Shown here: piece after piece, positions 9,656-18,349 of the stretch
Numbering within the stretch: the first letter of the stretch is position 1
How the letters are laid out: every line of letters begins with the position of its first letter
NCBI RefSeq assembly: GCF_900177345.1
Contig: NZ_FWZT01000016.1
Span: 1 to 64,000, forward strand
Length of the DNA: 64,000 nucleotides
Source of the DNA: Pseudobacteriovorax antillogorgiicola
Lineage (GTDB): Bacteria > Bdellovibrionota_B > Oligoflexia > Oligoflexales > Oligoflexaceae
Direction: 5' to 3'
Notes under the pieces: generated by a model
Told to the model about the DNA's origin: nothing
Database searches by the model: none
Seen by the model: only the letters and a program-made list of their open reading frames with translations
Made by a program: the position numbers and the translations under genes

Positions 9656-11099
9656 GGAGCATCCTTTCTACACTATAGTTGTGTTTGGTCTTTAAATTAT
9701 TCCATAGTCGCTTAAACTCAGATTGGTCGGTTTCGAGCGGATCTCCTCCGTAAAAGTATCGCCAATAGTCGAGAACAACCTTGCGTGCATAGTCATCGGT
9801 ATTGGCCATGGACTCAGCCCAAGCTACAAGGTCATCGACTTTCTCGCCAAACGCGTAGCCGTCTCGTGGTGTTGTCCCAAGGAGTGGGGCAGAGTCGGCA
9901 AACTCCTCGCCAAAAAGCTCCATGCGAAAGTTGTTATAGGTTCCAGGGAGTATCACTCTAGTGTGAGCGTGCTCCGGAGATATCAAGGTAGAAATACCGT
10001 TGTAGGGAGTCCAAAGATAAGCAATACCATCTAAGGCTCGGTGACAAAACTCACAGGCGGGGGCCTTCACCCCTTTGCTATCAAAATCCGTAAGTTGATA
10101 ATCTTGTTGTTTAGGGTACATGCGCCCAAGACCTTCGGCCTTGGCGATGTCTAGGCCTAGATAGTGTCTCATAGCGTGAGCTGCAGTTGTCCTAGGGAGT
10201 GGGGTGAACATAGTTCGTGCAACGCTATTATAGAGCGTGGTTAGCATACCTGCGCGCTTAGCTGCTGGGACAAACTGTTGAACATTCACATTGAGAGCCT
10301 CTGCTGTTTGAATTACGAGGCCTGCAGCATTTGGGTGCAAGGGTTGATCGGGAACTGCTGTGTAGCGCGTCGTGGGTTGGTCCTCCCGAGTAACGTAGTG
10401 CTTTGCTGTTATCATTCCACGAATGTCGCGATCATCGGTTTGATAGTACACAAAAAGGTTATAGTCATCATCGTAGTCTCCCAAGGGGATTGAACCACGA
10501 TTATCTCCTGATTTAAGTGAAGAATTCGGGCGAATGCGGTCATGGGCTAATGACCATACGATCCCTTCCTTGCCAAGCCAGTACTCGGAATCGAGGCAAA
10601 CTATGAGGGTATCTCTCACAGCGTTGAGTTTCTGTTGCGCATTTCCCTTCTGAAATCTTTGACGATCTTCATAAGCAGGGGATCTCCCGCAAACATCCTG
10701 ATGGATCTTTGTCCATGCCCGTAGGGAGTCGATCGTGCAGTCGCTTGTCGAGCAGGGTGGGGGAGGCTCGATTTCAGGAAGACTAAGTCGATCGCCAGGA
10801 AATGTTCCTGCCATGATTTCTTGCAAGTTTTTAAAGCCATCGTTATCACAGTCGAGTTCTTGAGTCGTATCGAGGGCAAGGGCAAGTTCCGTATCGAAGG
10901 TGCCATCTCCCAATTGGTTTTTTATACAAGTTCCAAAGTCGTTCATTTGGGGGGGAGTTGTGTGGCAGAAGGTGCAAGATACTTGGCTCGGACATAGGGG
11001 AGAGTCTTCAAACTGCTGACAAACGATAGAAGGTCCTATCGGTAGCGCCATCAGTTGCCCTCCCCATAAGCTCAAGCCTATGAGAATTCGAATAAACAT
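9618..11099 (-). CDS. Secreted protein with two CxxCH motifs
   Basis: A 493-residue exported protein with two haem-attachment-type motifs, CTFCH (Cys42-His46) and CEFCH (near residue 349), so it may be a dihaem c-type cytochrome-like protein. An EF-hand/type-3-like stretch (DCDNDGFKNLQE) lies near residue 100. The domain between the motifs is helical, with a DVCGRSPAYEDRQRF block reminiscent of DUF1549/1592 proteins, but I cannot assign it firmly. The ATG at 11099 is preferred over a GTG at 11108 because GAGG sits 9 bases upstream. It is the first gene of the operon ending with DUF1501. Confidence 0.75.
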   Translation of the reverse strand: MFIRILIGLSLWGGQLMALPIGPSIVCQQFEDSPLCPSQVSCTFCHTTPPQMNDFGTCIKNQLGDGTFDTELALALDTTQELDCDNDGFKNLQEIMAGTFPGDRLSLPEIEPPPPCSTSDCTIDSLRAWTKIHQDVCGRSPAYEDRQRFQKGNAQQKLNAVRDTLIVCLDSEYWLGKEGIVWSLAHDRIRPNSSLKSGDNRGSIPLGDYDDDYNLFVYYQTDDRDIRGMITAKHYVTREDQPTTRYTAVPDQPLHPNAAGLVIQTAEALNVNVQQFVPAAKRAGMLTTLYNSVARTMFTPLPRTTAAHAMRHYLGLDIAKAEGLGRMYPKQQDYQLTDFDSKGVKAPACEFCHRALDGIAYLWTPYNGISTLISPEHAHTRVILPGTYNNFRMELFGEEFADSAPLLGTTPRDGYAFGEKVDDLVAWAESMANTDDYARKVVLDYWRYFYGGDPLETDQSEFKRLWNNLKTKHNYSVERMLHEMVTLPSFSRR

Positions 11100-11585
11100 G
11101 GGAGACACCTCATTGGATTTTTATTTGGATTCGTGTTGTCTTCTCAAGGGATCGTCTAATAGATAAAGGTAAATCGCAAGTCTTGATAATATGCAATTAG
11201 AACGCGTATGGCGTTTAATTATTTAAAACATATTGTGCTTCTCGTTATTAAAATAATGAACTTTGAATAAGGTTTGCGACAGGTTAATCATCAGTTAAGG
11301 ACTCAATGATTTATATAGCTTCGTTGTTTCATGAGCTTAACGATGATTCCATTTCAACAGTTACGGATAGGTTTAATTTTCCATAAAGAAATTTGTCGTA
11401 AAACATTTGTAACAGAAAAAAAGTGGCGAGTAGCTATTCAACCTTGGTATTTTCATGGCTTCGTTCACCTTTTACCTGAAGGTAAGAATCTGACCTCAGG
11501 ATTGGTAGATCTTTAGACCAACGATTGGGGATCCGATATTAGTGTTAGCTGATCTGACGTGGGGGTTAAAAGTTCGATCTTGCCC

Positions 11586-11613
11586 TTGCTTGAACCTATT
11601 CCCGCGTTATAAA
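11586..11613 (+). promoter_or_regulatory. Possible promoter of the tetR-alkB operon
   Basis: TTGCTT at 11586-11591 and TATAAA at 11608-11613 are separated by 16 bases. The -35 match is weak and the -10 good. The palindrome at 11614-11631 starts immediately after the -10, so a bound repressor would cover the transcription start. Confidence 0.35.
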
Positions 11614-11631
11614 ACATAACAAACGTTATGT
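11614..11631. promoter_or_regulatory. Palindromic operator upstream of TetR gene
   Basis: ACATAAC-AAAC-GTTATGT is a perfect inverted repeat with 7-base arms and a 4-base centre, ending 16 bases before the TetR start codon. Size, symmetry and position match operators of autoregulating TetR-family repressors. Binding is inferred. Confidence 0.6.
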
Positions 11632-11647
11632 CGCTGGGAATACTGAT

Positions 11648-12208
11648 ATGCAAGGCTTGAGTGCATTGGGAGAGCCTCCCAAGAAGCTTCAAATTTTAGA
11701 TGGATGCTTTGAGCATTTTGCACGGCACGGATACCATGGTTTGTCTATGAGGCGCCTGGCTCAGAAGCTTGGTTTTACCACCGGCGCTCTTTACCATCAC
11801 TATCGAAGCAAGTCGGAATTGTTTTGTGATCTAGTCAGCTTTCATAGTAAAGGCGACATCGCTGCTCTTCACAATCATCTAGAAAACCAGGGCAGCTACA
11901 TTGAGCAAGCGAGTGCTCTTGTCGATTTTTTGGAGGAGCGCCAGCTCTACTTTCGCAAAATGATTATGATAGTGCTCGATCTGCAAAGGGAGCGAGGCAT
12001 GGGTCAAGGCATCGATGCTGCAAGGCGACGCGTGACCAGTGCCTTGCAGCAATACCGTGAATTCTTACGCCAGGAACTCGATTTATCGGAACCAGAGTCA
12101 CAAGGGCTCTTAAGCTTGATCATTGGCACATTTGTCCAGAAGGAAATCGATCCAAAGAGGGTGCGTTTTTCAGATCTAAGGAACTATTTGCTCGCACTCC
12201 GAATGTAA
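11648..12208 (+). CDS. TetR/AcrR-family regulator
   Basis: A 186-residue one-component DNA-binding regulator. The N-terminal helix-turn-helix (ILDGCFEHFARHGYHGLSMRRLAQKLGFTTGALYHHYRSKSELF, described here by its ends at residues 16-58) is canonical for TetR: an AxxxGF-like helix, then the recognition helix TTGALYHHY. The C-terminal helical region is the ligand-binding/dimer domain with no recognisable subfamily. It is followed after 18 bases by the AlkB-type hydroxylase gene and preceded by a perfect palindrome, so it probably controls its own operon in response to an alkane, alcohol or fatty acid. Ligand identity is inference. Confidence 0.93.
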   Translation: MQGLSALGEPPKKLQILDGCFEHFARHGYHGLSMRRLAQKLGFTTGALYHHYRSKSELFCDLVSFHSKGDIAALHNHLENQGSYIEQASALVDFLEERQLYFRKMIMIVLDLQRERGMGQGIDAARRRVTSALQQYREFLRQELDLSEPESQGLLSLIIGTFVQKEIDPKRVRFSDLRNYLLALRM

Positions 12209-12225
12209 TACTCTATGGGGGCACC

Positions 12226-13287
12226 ATGAAGGCAAGTTCATACTATGTGTGTTATGTAATTCCAGGGGCGTTTGTTTTAGGTTTGATGCTCGGTGGCGTG
12301 TGGCTAGGGTTACCCTTCTTCCTCGCATTTTTTTTAGTGCCTATTTTTGATGTAGTGATGGGCAAAGACCCAGAAAATTTGAGCCCTGTGGAAGAGGAAC
12401 AGATTAAGAATGATTTTTCGTTCCAGCTCGTTACTTTGCTCTGGGTACCTACCCAGATAGCAGTTGTTGTTTTAGGAGCTTGGTATGGCGCTACGTACTC
12501 GTTAGCATGGTGGGAATTTGGGCTTCTCATATTGAGTGCTGGTGTGAATGGTGGTGGGCTAGGCATTACCATAGCCCATGAGTTATGCCATCGCCAAAGT
12601 AAATTAGAGCAGAGAAGTTCTCTCATCATCCTAGCTTTTATCAACTATATGCATTTTTTTATTGAACATGTTGTGGGTCATCACAGCCGTGTTTCAACAC
12701 CAGAGGACCCAGCGACTGCTCCTAGAGGAATGGGCTTTTATGAATTTTTTCCAAGGACCGTTGTGGGGAGCTACAAAAGTGCCTGGGAATTTGAAGCCAG
12801 GAGAGTGGCGACGCGGAAACTGTCGGCTTGGAAACTACAAAATCGCATGATCAATTATCTGATGATCCAAGGCTTGATTTGCCTTGGGCTCCTATGGGCA
12901 TTTGGGCCTTGGGGCTTGCTATTTCATTTGGGGCAGAGCTTTATTAGTTTCAGCCTTCTCGAAGTAATTAATTATATTGAGCATTACGGGCTTCAAAGGC
13001 GGCAGGATGAAAGGGGGCGCTTTGAGAAAGTGCTTCCCATTCATTCTTGGAATGCAAATCATAAGGTTTCAAATCTGTTTCTCTTCAAACTCCAACGGCA
13101 TTCAGATCATCACGCCAATGCTCTGCGTCGGTATCAGGTTTTAAGACATTTTGAAGAAGCACCCCAGCTACCAGCAAGCTATCCGGTGATGGTCTTGCTC
13201 GCACTCTGTCCCCCATTGTTCAAACGGATGATGAATCTCAGGCTGGAGCAACACGACAGAAGTGTTGCAGCTACACATGCATTTTAG
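12226..13287 (+). CDS. alkB: AlkB-type alkane 1-monooxygenase
   Basis: Integral-membrane non-haem di-iron hydroxylase that would oxidise medium or long alkyl chains to primary alcohols using rubredoxin-delivered electrons. All family histidine boxes are visible: HELCH (118-122), the EHVVGHH segment (147-153), NYIEHYG (249-255) and LQRHSDHHAN (289-298). Several hydrophobic segments (residues 7-45, 68-112, 133-150, 208-245) fit the six-helix topology. The NYIEHYGL and LQRHSDHHA strings distinguish AlkB from fatty-acid desaturases. At 353 residues it is slightly short of typical 400-residue AlkB, and no fused rubredoxin is present; no rubredoxin or reductase gene lies in the window. The gene follows its putative TetR regulator by 18 bases. 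Confidence 0.9.
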   Translation: MKASSYYVCYVIPGAFVLGLMLGGVWLGLPFFLAFFLVPIFDVVMGKDPENLSPVEEEQIKNDFSFQLVTLLWVPTQIAVVVLGAWYGATYSLAWWEFGLLILSAGVNGGGLGITIAHELCHRQSKLEQRSSLIILAFINYMHFFIEHVVGHHSRVSTPEDPATAPRGMGFYEFFPRTVVGSYKSAWEFEARRVATRKLSAWKLQNRMINYLMIQGLICLGLLWAFGPWGLLFHLGQSFISFSLLEVINYIEHYGLQRRQDERGRFEKVLPIHSWNANHKVSNLFLFKLQRHSDHHANALRRYQVLRHFEEAPQLPASYPVMVLLALCPPLFKRMMNLRLEQHDRSVAATHAF

Positions 13288-13289
13288 CA

Positions 13290-14120
13290 CTAGTAAGAAC
13301 AGAGAGAGCTTTGGTCATCTGGGGAGAAGACGACTCCATAAGATTTTGCCACTTGGCAGTAGCTCTTATTGCTTTTAAGTTGGTGGATGCACTGATCAAT
13401 CTTTTCAAGTAGTAGCTGAGGTTGTTTGATGCGAGGAGACTTCCTAGAAATGGCTACATAGTAGGGGGAGCGACGAATGAGAAAGGGTAGGACTTCAATT
13501 TCTCCTTGAATGCCCATGTCTTTGGAAACAGAGCCGATCGAAGCTGTAGTACTTACGAAAACATCGATTCTTTTCTGAAGCAGCTTCCTAAAGTTACTGA
13601 TATTAGAGTTTGTTTCATCAAGTGTTCCTTTCTCGCGCCTTTGGTTTACGTATTCAAGAAATTCATCGGAATAGCGAAAGCCAATTTGATGGCCAAGTCG
13701 ATACTGATCAAAATCTTCGATGCGCTTGATTTTAACCTCCTGCTCCTTGAGGCTCACCGGATGGTAGGAAAGTTCAAAGAGTGGCTCTTTACCGAAGTGT
13801 AAAAATTCTTCACGGGATGGTTTAAAAGAATAGATATTTAGATCGACAGTTCCTTGTTGCATCCCTACTCTATTTCTTGCAATGGGAAAGAAGCGATATT
13901 TATATGGCACGTCGATACTATCGAGACAGCTACTCAGGATTTCTTTGCCGAAACCTGGTGCTTGTGGTTGCTTCCCACCATAGAAGAATGGAGGCCACTT
14001 CGGGTCATTCACCACTAGGGGGGCCGTCACCAATGAGCTGCCAGAAGCTTCTGTGAAACCAAGTAGCAGCGGAAAGACGAGCGAGATCATGATGAACTTG
14101 GGTTTCAATGAATGCCTCAT
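13290..14120 (-). CDS. Periplasmic solute-binding protein (SBP_bac_3-like)
   Basis: A 276-residue exported protein with an N-terminal signal sequence (hydrophobic residues 8-26) and a type-II periplasmic-binding fold resembling polar amino acid receptors (SBP_bac_3). Recognisable pieces are NDPKWPPFFYGG at the start of the mature part, GTVDLNIYSFKPSREEFLHFGKEPLF, and the KIDQCIHQLKSNKSYCQVAKSYG end. No permease or ATPase gene is adjacent, so it is an orphan and may deliver ligand to a receptor rather than a transporter. It is convergent with alkB, only 2 bases apart. A similar orphan lies at 19460. Confidence 0.75.
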   Translation of the reverse strand: MRHSLKPKFIMISLVFPLLLGFTEASGSSLVTAPLVVNDPKWPPFFYGGKQPQAPGFGKEILSSCLDSIDVPYKYRFFPIARNRVGMQQGTVDLNIYSFKPSREEFLHFGKEPLFELSYHPVSLKEQEVKIKRIEDFDQYRLGHQIGFRYSDEFLEYVNQRREKGTLDETNSNISNFRKLLQKRIDVFVSTTASIGSVSKDMGIQGEIEVLPFLIRRSPYYVAISRKSPRIKQPQLLLEKIDQCIHQLKSNKSYCQVAKSYGVVFSPDDQSSLCSY

Positions 14121-14282
14121 AGTGGTCTATTCATATTCTACCAAACCTTTGAGCTATATTTGAGATTTGCGCTTTGAATAAAGCTTGCTAAATTTTTTCA
14201 ACCTTCATATTTAATTCACGAATTTCTTGCATTAATGCCTGAAACCCATGCCAACATCAAAAAAAATTGATTGGAGTCTTAA

Positions 14283-15368
14283 ATGAGAGATTGGAAAACA
14301 CCTGCACTCTGCCAAAAGTTGTTCGCTGGATTCACTATTGTGGGCCTAGGGACGTCTGTACTAGCCGACGATGTAAAGGAGAAAGCGAACCAATTAGCAG
14401 CCTTACAAAATCGTGACTATCATATTTCGGTAGGCTCTTGTGCTCAGGAAAGCCGTGACCAACCTATCTGGGATCAGATCGCAGCAGACCAGCCTGATCT
14501 GTTTCTGTTTATTGGCGATAATGTCTACGCTGATACCTATGATCCCGCTGTGATGCGAAAGAAGTATCAGGCCCTAGCAAAGAAAAAGAACTTTGCTAAA
14601 TTTCGGAGCGATGTACCGATTATGGCGACTTGGGATGATCACGACTATGGGCTAAACGATGCTGGCAGCGACTACGGAATGAAAGAGGTATCTCAGCAAA
14701 TATTTGCTGAATTTTGGTATCCTGAGGAAAGCTTTCTTGACAAACAGAAAGGCATCTACCACAGCAAAATATTCAAGTGGGGCCGGTTTGATGTACAAGT
14801 CCTGATGCTTGACACTCGCTATCATCGATCGCCGCTAAAGCGAAGCGGCAATCGCTACGTTCCCAATCATGATGCGGGAGCAACAATTCTAGGCAAGGCC
14901 CAATGGCAGTGGCTAGAGACTGAGCTACGCAAACCAGCGGATGTACGCATTATTGCAAGCAGTATCCAGTATGTCGCTAAGGATCATCGCTTTGAGAAGT
15001 GGGCCAATATTCCTGCCGATCGGCAAAGAATGGTGGATGTTCTCGTAAAAACAAAGGCTAAGGGTGTTGTCTTTGTCAGCGGCGATCGGCATCTGGCAGA
15101 GATTTCCAAGTGGCAACCTGAAGGGCTCGACTATCCCATCTATGACTTGACTGCCAGTGGCCTCACTAATTCTGTAAGTGCTGGGGTTGCGAATGAGGCC
15201 AATGTCTATCGCGTGCCCCGCACCGTAGCACACCGAGAGAGAAATTACGGGCTGATTAAAATTGACGATGGACCCTCGCCAAAGCTGGTGCTTCAAATCA
15301 AGAATAGCCGCGGAGCCGTCCTGGAATCACAAGAACTTGCAATCCCAGGGATAAAGCCTTTGATTTAA
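14283..15368 (+). CDS. PhoD-family alkaline phosphatase/phosphodiesterase
   Basis: A 361-residue secreted metallophosphoesterase of the PhoD family, which hydrolyses phosphate mono- and diesters with a metal cluster. An N-terminal signal ends near residue 30 (SVLADD). Family motifs visible are SVGSCAQ, FIGDNVYADTYD, TWDDHDYGLNDAG, MLDTRYHRSPL and VSGDRHLAE. The protein is at the short end of the family and similar to the eukaryote-like short PhoD group. It has its own upstream region and no operon partner. The substrate (nucleotide, phospholipid or teichoic-acid-like polymer) cannot be told. Confidence 0.9.
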   Translation: MRDWKTPALCQKLFAGFTIVGLGTSVLADDVKEKANQLAALQNRDYHISVGSCAQESRDQPIWDQIAADQPDLFLFIGDNVYADTYDPAVMRKKYQALAKKKNFAKFRSDVPIMATWDDHDYGLNDAGSDYGMKEVSQQIFAEFWYPEESFLDKQKGIYHSKIFKWGRFDVQVLMLDTRYHRSPLKRSGNRYVPNHDAGATILGKAQWQWLETELRKPADVRIIASSIQYVAKDHRFEKWANIPADRQRMVDVLVKTKAKGVVFVSGDRHLAEISKWQPEGLDYPIYDLTASGLTNSVSAGVANEANVYRVPRTVAHRERNYGLIKIDDGPSPKLVLQIKNSRGAVLESQELAIPGIKPLI

Positions 15369-15379
15369 GCTAAAGCAAG

Positions 15380-15408
15380 GAACACCAATTGCCTAGCAAC
15401 TGGTGTTC
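15380..15408. terminator. Hairpin between convergent phoD-like and PhzF genes
   Basis: Arms of 12 bases with one mismatch (GAACACCAATTG and CAACTGGTGTTC) lie in the 53-base gap between two convergent genes. It lacks a strong T-run in either direction, so any terminator function would be weak or bidirectional. Confidence 0.4.
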
Positions 15409-15421
15409 AGAGGTGATGATT

Positions 15422-16234
15422 TTAGCGACCGACTGTAATTTTCGCTTCCATAAAGAGCTTCGCAGTGCCTTCCATATGCACTCGTCCACCTTCAACAGTT
15501 AGAATCAAATTTCCGCCTCGGCGGCTCAGTTGCCTTGCCCTCATGCTGTTTCTGCCGAGGCGTTTGCTCCAGTAGTACGCGAGCTGGCAGTGGGCTGAGC
15601 CTGTCACAGCGTCTTCTTGTATTCCTAAGTCTGGATAGAAGCAGCGACTCACAAAGTCTAGCTCACTATGCTTCTCCGCTACAGCCGTTACGATAAGGCC
15701 ACGATGCCCAAGGGTTTCGCAAGGCTGTGGCACTCGCAGTTTAGCGATTTGGTCTGCAGAGCCGAGTACTACCATCAAGTCCTGTTCCGAAGTGTGGACT
15801 TCCTCTACTTCCAATTGAAGATGCTGGCCCATGCGATCCCGCAGGTCAGCGCCTCCTTGGACGCTCGGAATAGCTGGAAAATCCATCACTAGGGGGTTGT
15901 CGGCTCCCCAGCCAAGGTCCTTCTGATGAACCGTCAGAGTTCCAGATCGAGAACTAAAGTAAATAGGTGTTTGCCAGCCGAATTTGTGGATCAGGGTCCA
16001 GGCACTGGCTAGAGTCGCGTGACCACATAAGTCAACTTCTTCGGTGGGGGTGAACCAACGGATAGATGGGGTCTTGCTATCCATTCGTACAAAGGCCGTT
16101 TCGGCTAGGTTATTCTCTTCGGCAATTTTCTGGCAAATGGCGTCATCGAGCACGTCTCTTAGGGGAACGACGGCTGCGGGATTGCCTGAAAATACCTCAC
16201 TTGCAAAGGCATCCACTTGAAACATTTCATACAT
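15422..16234 (-). CDS. PhzF-family isomerase-like protein
   Basis: A 270-residue cytoplasmic PhzF/diaminopimelate-epimerase-fold protein. The start FQVDAFASEVFSGNPAAVV is a family signature, and Glu45 in LAETAFV matches the catalytic glutamate of PhzF. Also visible are VDLCGHATLA and the GSAHCQLAYYWSKRLG end motif. Only a phenazine operon would justify a phenazine role and none is present, so this is one of the many PhzF relatives of unknown substrate. It is monocistronic, convergent with the PhoD gene. Confidence 0.9.
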   Translation of the reverse strand: MYEMFQVDAFASEVFSGNPAAVVPLRDVLDDAICQKIAEENNLAETAFVRMDSKTPSIRWFTPTEEVDLCGHATLASAWTLIHKFGWQTPIYFSSRSGTLTVHQKDLGWGADNPLVMDFPAIPSVQGGADLRDRMGQHLQLEVEEVHTSEQDLMVVLGSADQIAKLRVPQPCETLGHRGLIVTAVAEKHSELDFVSRCFYPDLGIQEDAVTGSAHCQLAYYWSKRLGRNSMRARQLSRRGGNLILTVEGGRVHMEGTAKLFMEAKITVGR

Positions 16235-16410
16235 GATAGGGGGTCTCCTCGTCAGATCGGTGTCTGGTTGAGCACTGATTGGTTGCTTATAATTAAGTCA
16301 TTTCTGAAAGGCTGGCAAGAGCCCTTGTGGATAGGACATAGCAACGCCTTGCATTCGAACAGGAAATATGAAAGAAATGGGATTCAACCCCTGAACATGG
16401 TGTCGATTCT

Positions 16411-17025
16411 ATGATTGATGATCCCTTTCGAAAGGTACTTCCCCGCTTTACCGCGCCTCTGATTCGTTTTTATAGAAGGTATGGACTAAGCCCGAACCAG
16501 ATTACATTGATGGCATTGCTTCTAGCCGGTCTTGCATCAGTTGCAGTAGGTATTGGTCTTGAAATCGTCGCACTGATTCTTTGGTGGTCCAGCCGCTTGC
16601 TGGACGGTACTGATGGCATTTTAGCCCGCGAGACTCAGCAAAGCTCAGACTTTGGGGCTTTTTTGGATATTGTTTGTGATATGGCAGCCTATTCTGTGAT
16701 GATCTTCGGCTTTGCTAGCCTCTATCCCGAATACGAAGCTCGTTGGATGACCATGCTTTTTTTCTATGTTCTGTGTATTACAGGTGCCTTAAGCCTTGGA
16801 GCTATCGAGGAAAGGCGGGCTTTGAGTCCTGGAGATAATCGTGGGATACGCTTGGCAGCTGGGCTTGCAGAGGGAGGGGAGACGGGGATTGCTTATTCGG
16901 CATTTCTTCTTTTTCCAGATTGGATTGGAATCACAACTCTGATCTGGATTACGGTTTTAGTTTTTACTGTAGCAGCCAGGGCAACCCTTGCGTGGACTCT
17001 TCTCCGCCCCGATCATCATGAGTGA
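16411..17025 (+). CDS. CDP-alcohol phosphatidyltransferase-family protein
   Basis: A 204-residue membrane enzyme that would transfer a phosphatidyl (or substituted phosphate) group from a CDP-alcohol to a second alcohol. The complete family signature is present: Asp65, Asp68, Gly69, Ala72, Arg73, Gly82, Asp86 and Asp90 with the standard spacing. About five hydrophobic helices surround it. Which headgroup is made (PGP, PS, PI or other) cannot be read. It starts an apparent pair with the nucleoside transporter, 9 bases downstream. Confidence 0.9.
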   Translation: MIDDPFRKVLPRFTAPLIRFYRRYGLSPNQITLMALLLAGLASVAVGIGLEIVALILWWSSRLLDGTDGILARETQQSSDFGAFLDIVCDMAAYSVMIFGFASLYPEYEARWMTMLFFYVLCITGALSLGAIEERRALSPGDNRGIRLAAGLAEGGETGIAYSAFLLFPDWIGITTLIWITVLVFTVAARATLAWTLLRPDHHE

Positions 17026-17034
17026 GGTTTTCTA

Positions 17035-18288
17035 ATGCAGTATTTTCAAGTAGGGCTGGGACTCCTAATATTATTGGCTAGCCTTTACCTACTGAGTGAA
17101 GATAGAAAAAGCATTCAGTGGAAGATGCTTGGTTTTGGGTTTTTGGGCCAGATAATCATTGCTTTGCTCCTGCTTAAGGCTCCCTTAATAAGCCAAGGGC
17201 TGGGCTTTCTTAATCATGGGGTTCAGGTTCTGGAGGCGGTCACGACACGGGCTACCGCCTTTCTGTTTGGCTACCTGGCTGGTGGAATCAGTCCATTCGA
17301 GTCAGTTCGTCCGGAGTCTGAGTTCATCGTGGCATTTCGAGTTTTACCGCTGATTTTGGTTGTCAGCGCTCTGTCTGCAGTTCTCTATCACTGGCGCGTG
17401 CTTCCAAAAATAATTCAGATCTTGGCTAAATCTATGATGGCATTACTTAAGATTAGAGCGCCTTTAGGTTTTGGCTCAGCGGCGGCATTTTTTATGGGAA
17501 CGATCGAAGCTCCCCTGATTGTCAGGCCATACCTGGCTCGCATGTCGAGAAGCGACTTGTTTGCACTGATTACCTGTACGATGGCAACTATTTCAGGGTC
17601 TGTGATGGTACTCTACGCTGGTGTAGTGGGTAAAGTGGTCGATCTAGCACTGGCACACATGCTTACCGCATCACTGATTAGCATTCCAGCAGCAATCATC
17701 ATAGCTAAGGCTTGGATTCCAGATCATTTGGAAGAAATCGAGGGAGCTGAGGATAATAGCTTGAATTTGCCCAGTCAAGGCACAGGTAGCACTCTAGAGG
17801 CACTGGTACGGGGGACTTTAGACGGCCTTGATATGGTACTTAAAATAACTGCTATCATCATTGTACTGTTCGCTCTGGTCTACCTTGGCAATGAGATTCT
17901 GGCAGTAATCCCGACGAAGACGCCGCTCACCATTGAAGGCATCTTGGGCAAGCTTCTAGCGCCAATTATGTGGCTGACTGGGATTGTTTGGGTCGATGCA
18001 TCGTCGGCAGGAGAGTTGATGGGAACCAAGGTCGTGCTTAATGAATTTGTCGCTTACTTGAAACTCGGGGGCCAACTTGGGGAAGGACTACTTCCCAAGA
18101 GCCAATTGATTCTCACTTACGCACTGTGCGGATTCGCCAACTTGGCAAGTGTGGGAATTGTAGTCGGAGGCTTGACAAGTATGATGCCAGACAGATCCAA
18201 AGAGGTGATTGAGCTTTGTACCAAGTCTCTGGTTTCAGGGAATTTGGCAACCTTGCTCACAGCTGCCATCGTCGGCTTGATGGTCTAA
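17035..18288 (+). CDS. CNT-family nucleoside transporter
   Basis: A 417-residue inner-membrane concentrative nucleoside transporter (NupC/CNT family), importing nucleosides with H+ or Na+. It has N-terminal helices, then the nucleoside-recognition core with GSAAAFFMGTIEAPLIVRPYL (residues about 147-167) and ALITCTMATISGSVMVLYAGV, and the C-terminal CGFANLASVGIVVGGL segment. In the substrate-site string the usual Gln-Thr/Glu before PL reads IEAPL, within family variation. Start follows the phosphatidyltransferase stop by 9 bases, so the two are probably co-transcribed. Confidence 0.92.
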   Translation: MQYFQVGLGLLILLASLYLLSEDRKSIQWKMLGFGFLGQIIIALLLLKAPLISQGLGFLNHGVQVLEAVTTRATAFLFGYLAGGISPFESVRPESEFIVAFRVLPLILVVSALSAVLYHWRVLPKIIQILAKSMMALLKIRAPLGFGSAAAFFMGTIEAPLIVRPYLARMSRSDLFALITCTMATISGSVMVLYAGVVGKVVDLALAHMLTASLISIPAAIIIAKAWIPDHLEEIEGAEDNSLNLPSQGTGSTLEALVRGTLDGLDMVLKITAIIIVLFALVYLGNEILAVIPTKTPLTIEGILGKLLAPIMWLTGIVWVDASSAGELMGTKVVLNEFVAYLKLGGQLGEGLLPKSQLILTYALCGFANLASVGIVVGGLTSMMPDRSKEVIELCTKSLVSGNLATLLTAAIVGLMV

Positions 18289-18349
18289 TAGCTTAGGTCA
18301 TGAGCCAATAGATTACCTTGATGAGGTCGGCTCCACGTAGGAAACAGCT

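Larger units (their letters stand above)
11100..11647. other. AT-rich divergent intergenic region
   Basis: About 550 bases between the CxxCH operon (minus) and the TetR gene (plus). Most of it shows no gene. A 61-codon ATG ORF at 11331-11516 has no convincing ribosome site or protein character. The last 40 bases hold a palindromic operator and a possible promoter for the TetR-alkB pair. Confidence 0.5.

Noticed and set aside
11331-11516. 61-codon ORF in the intergenic region before tetR
   Set aside because: No ribosome site or recognisable protein features and it lies in an AT-rich spacer; probably chance.
15422-16234. Phenazine biosynthesis
   Set aside because: Only a single PhzF-fold protein is present; no other phz gene is found.
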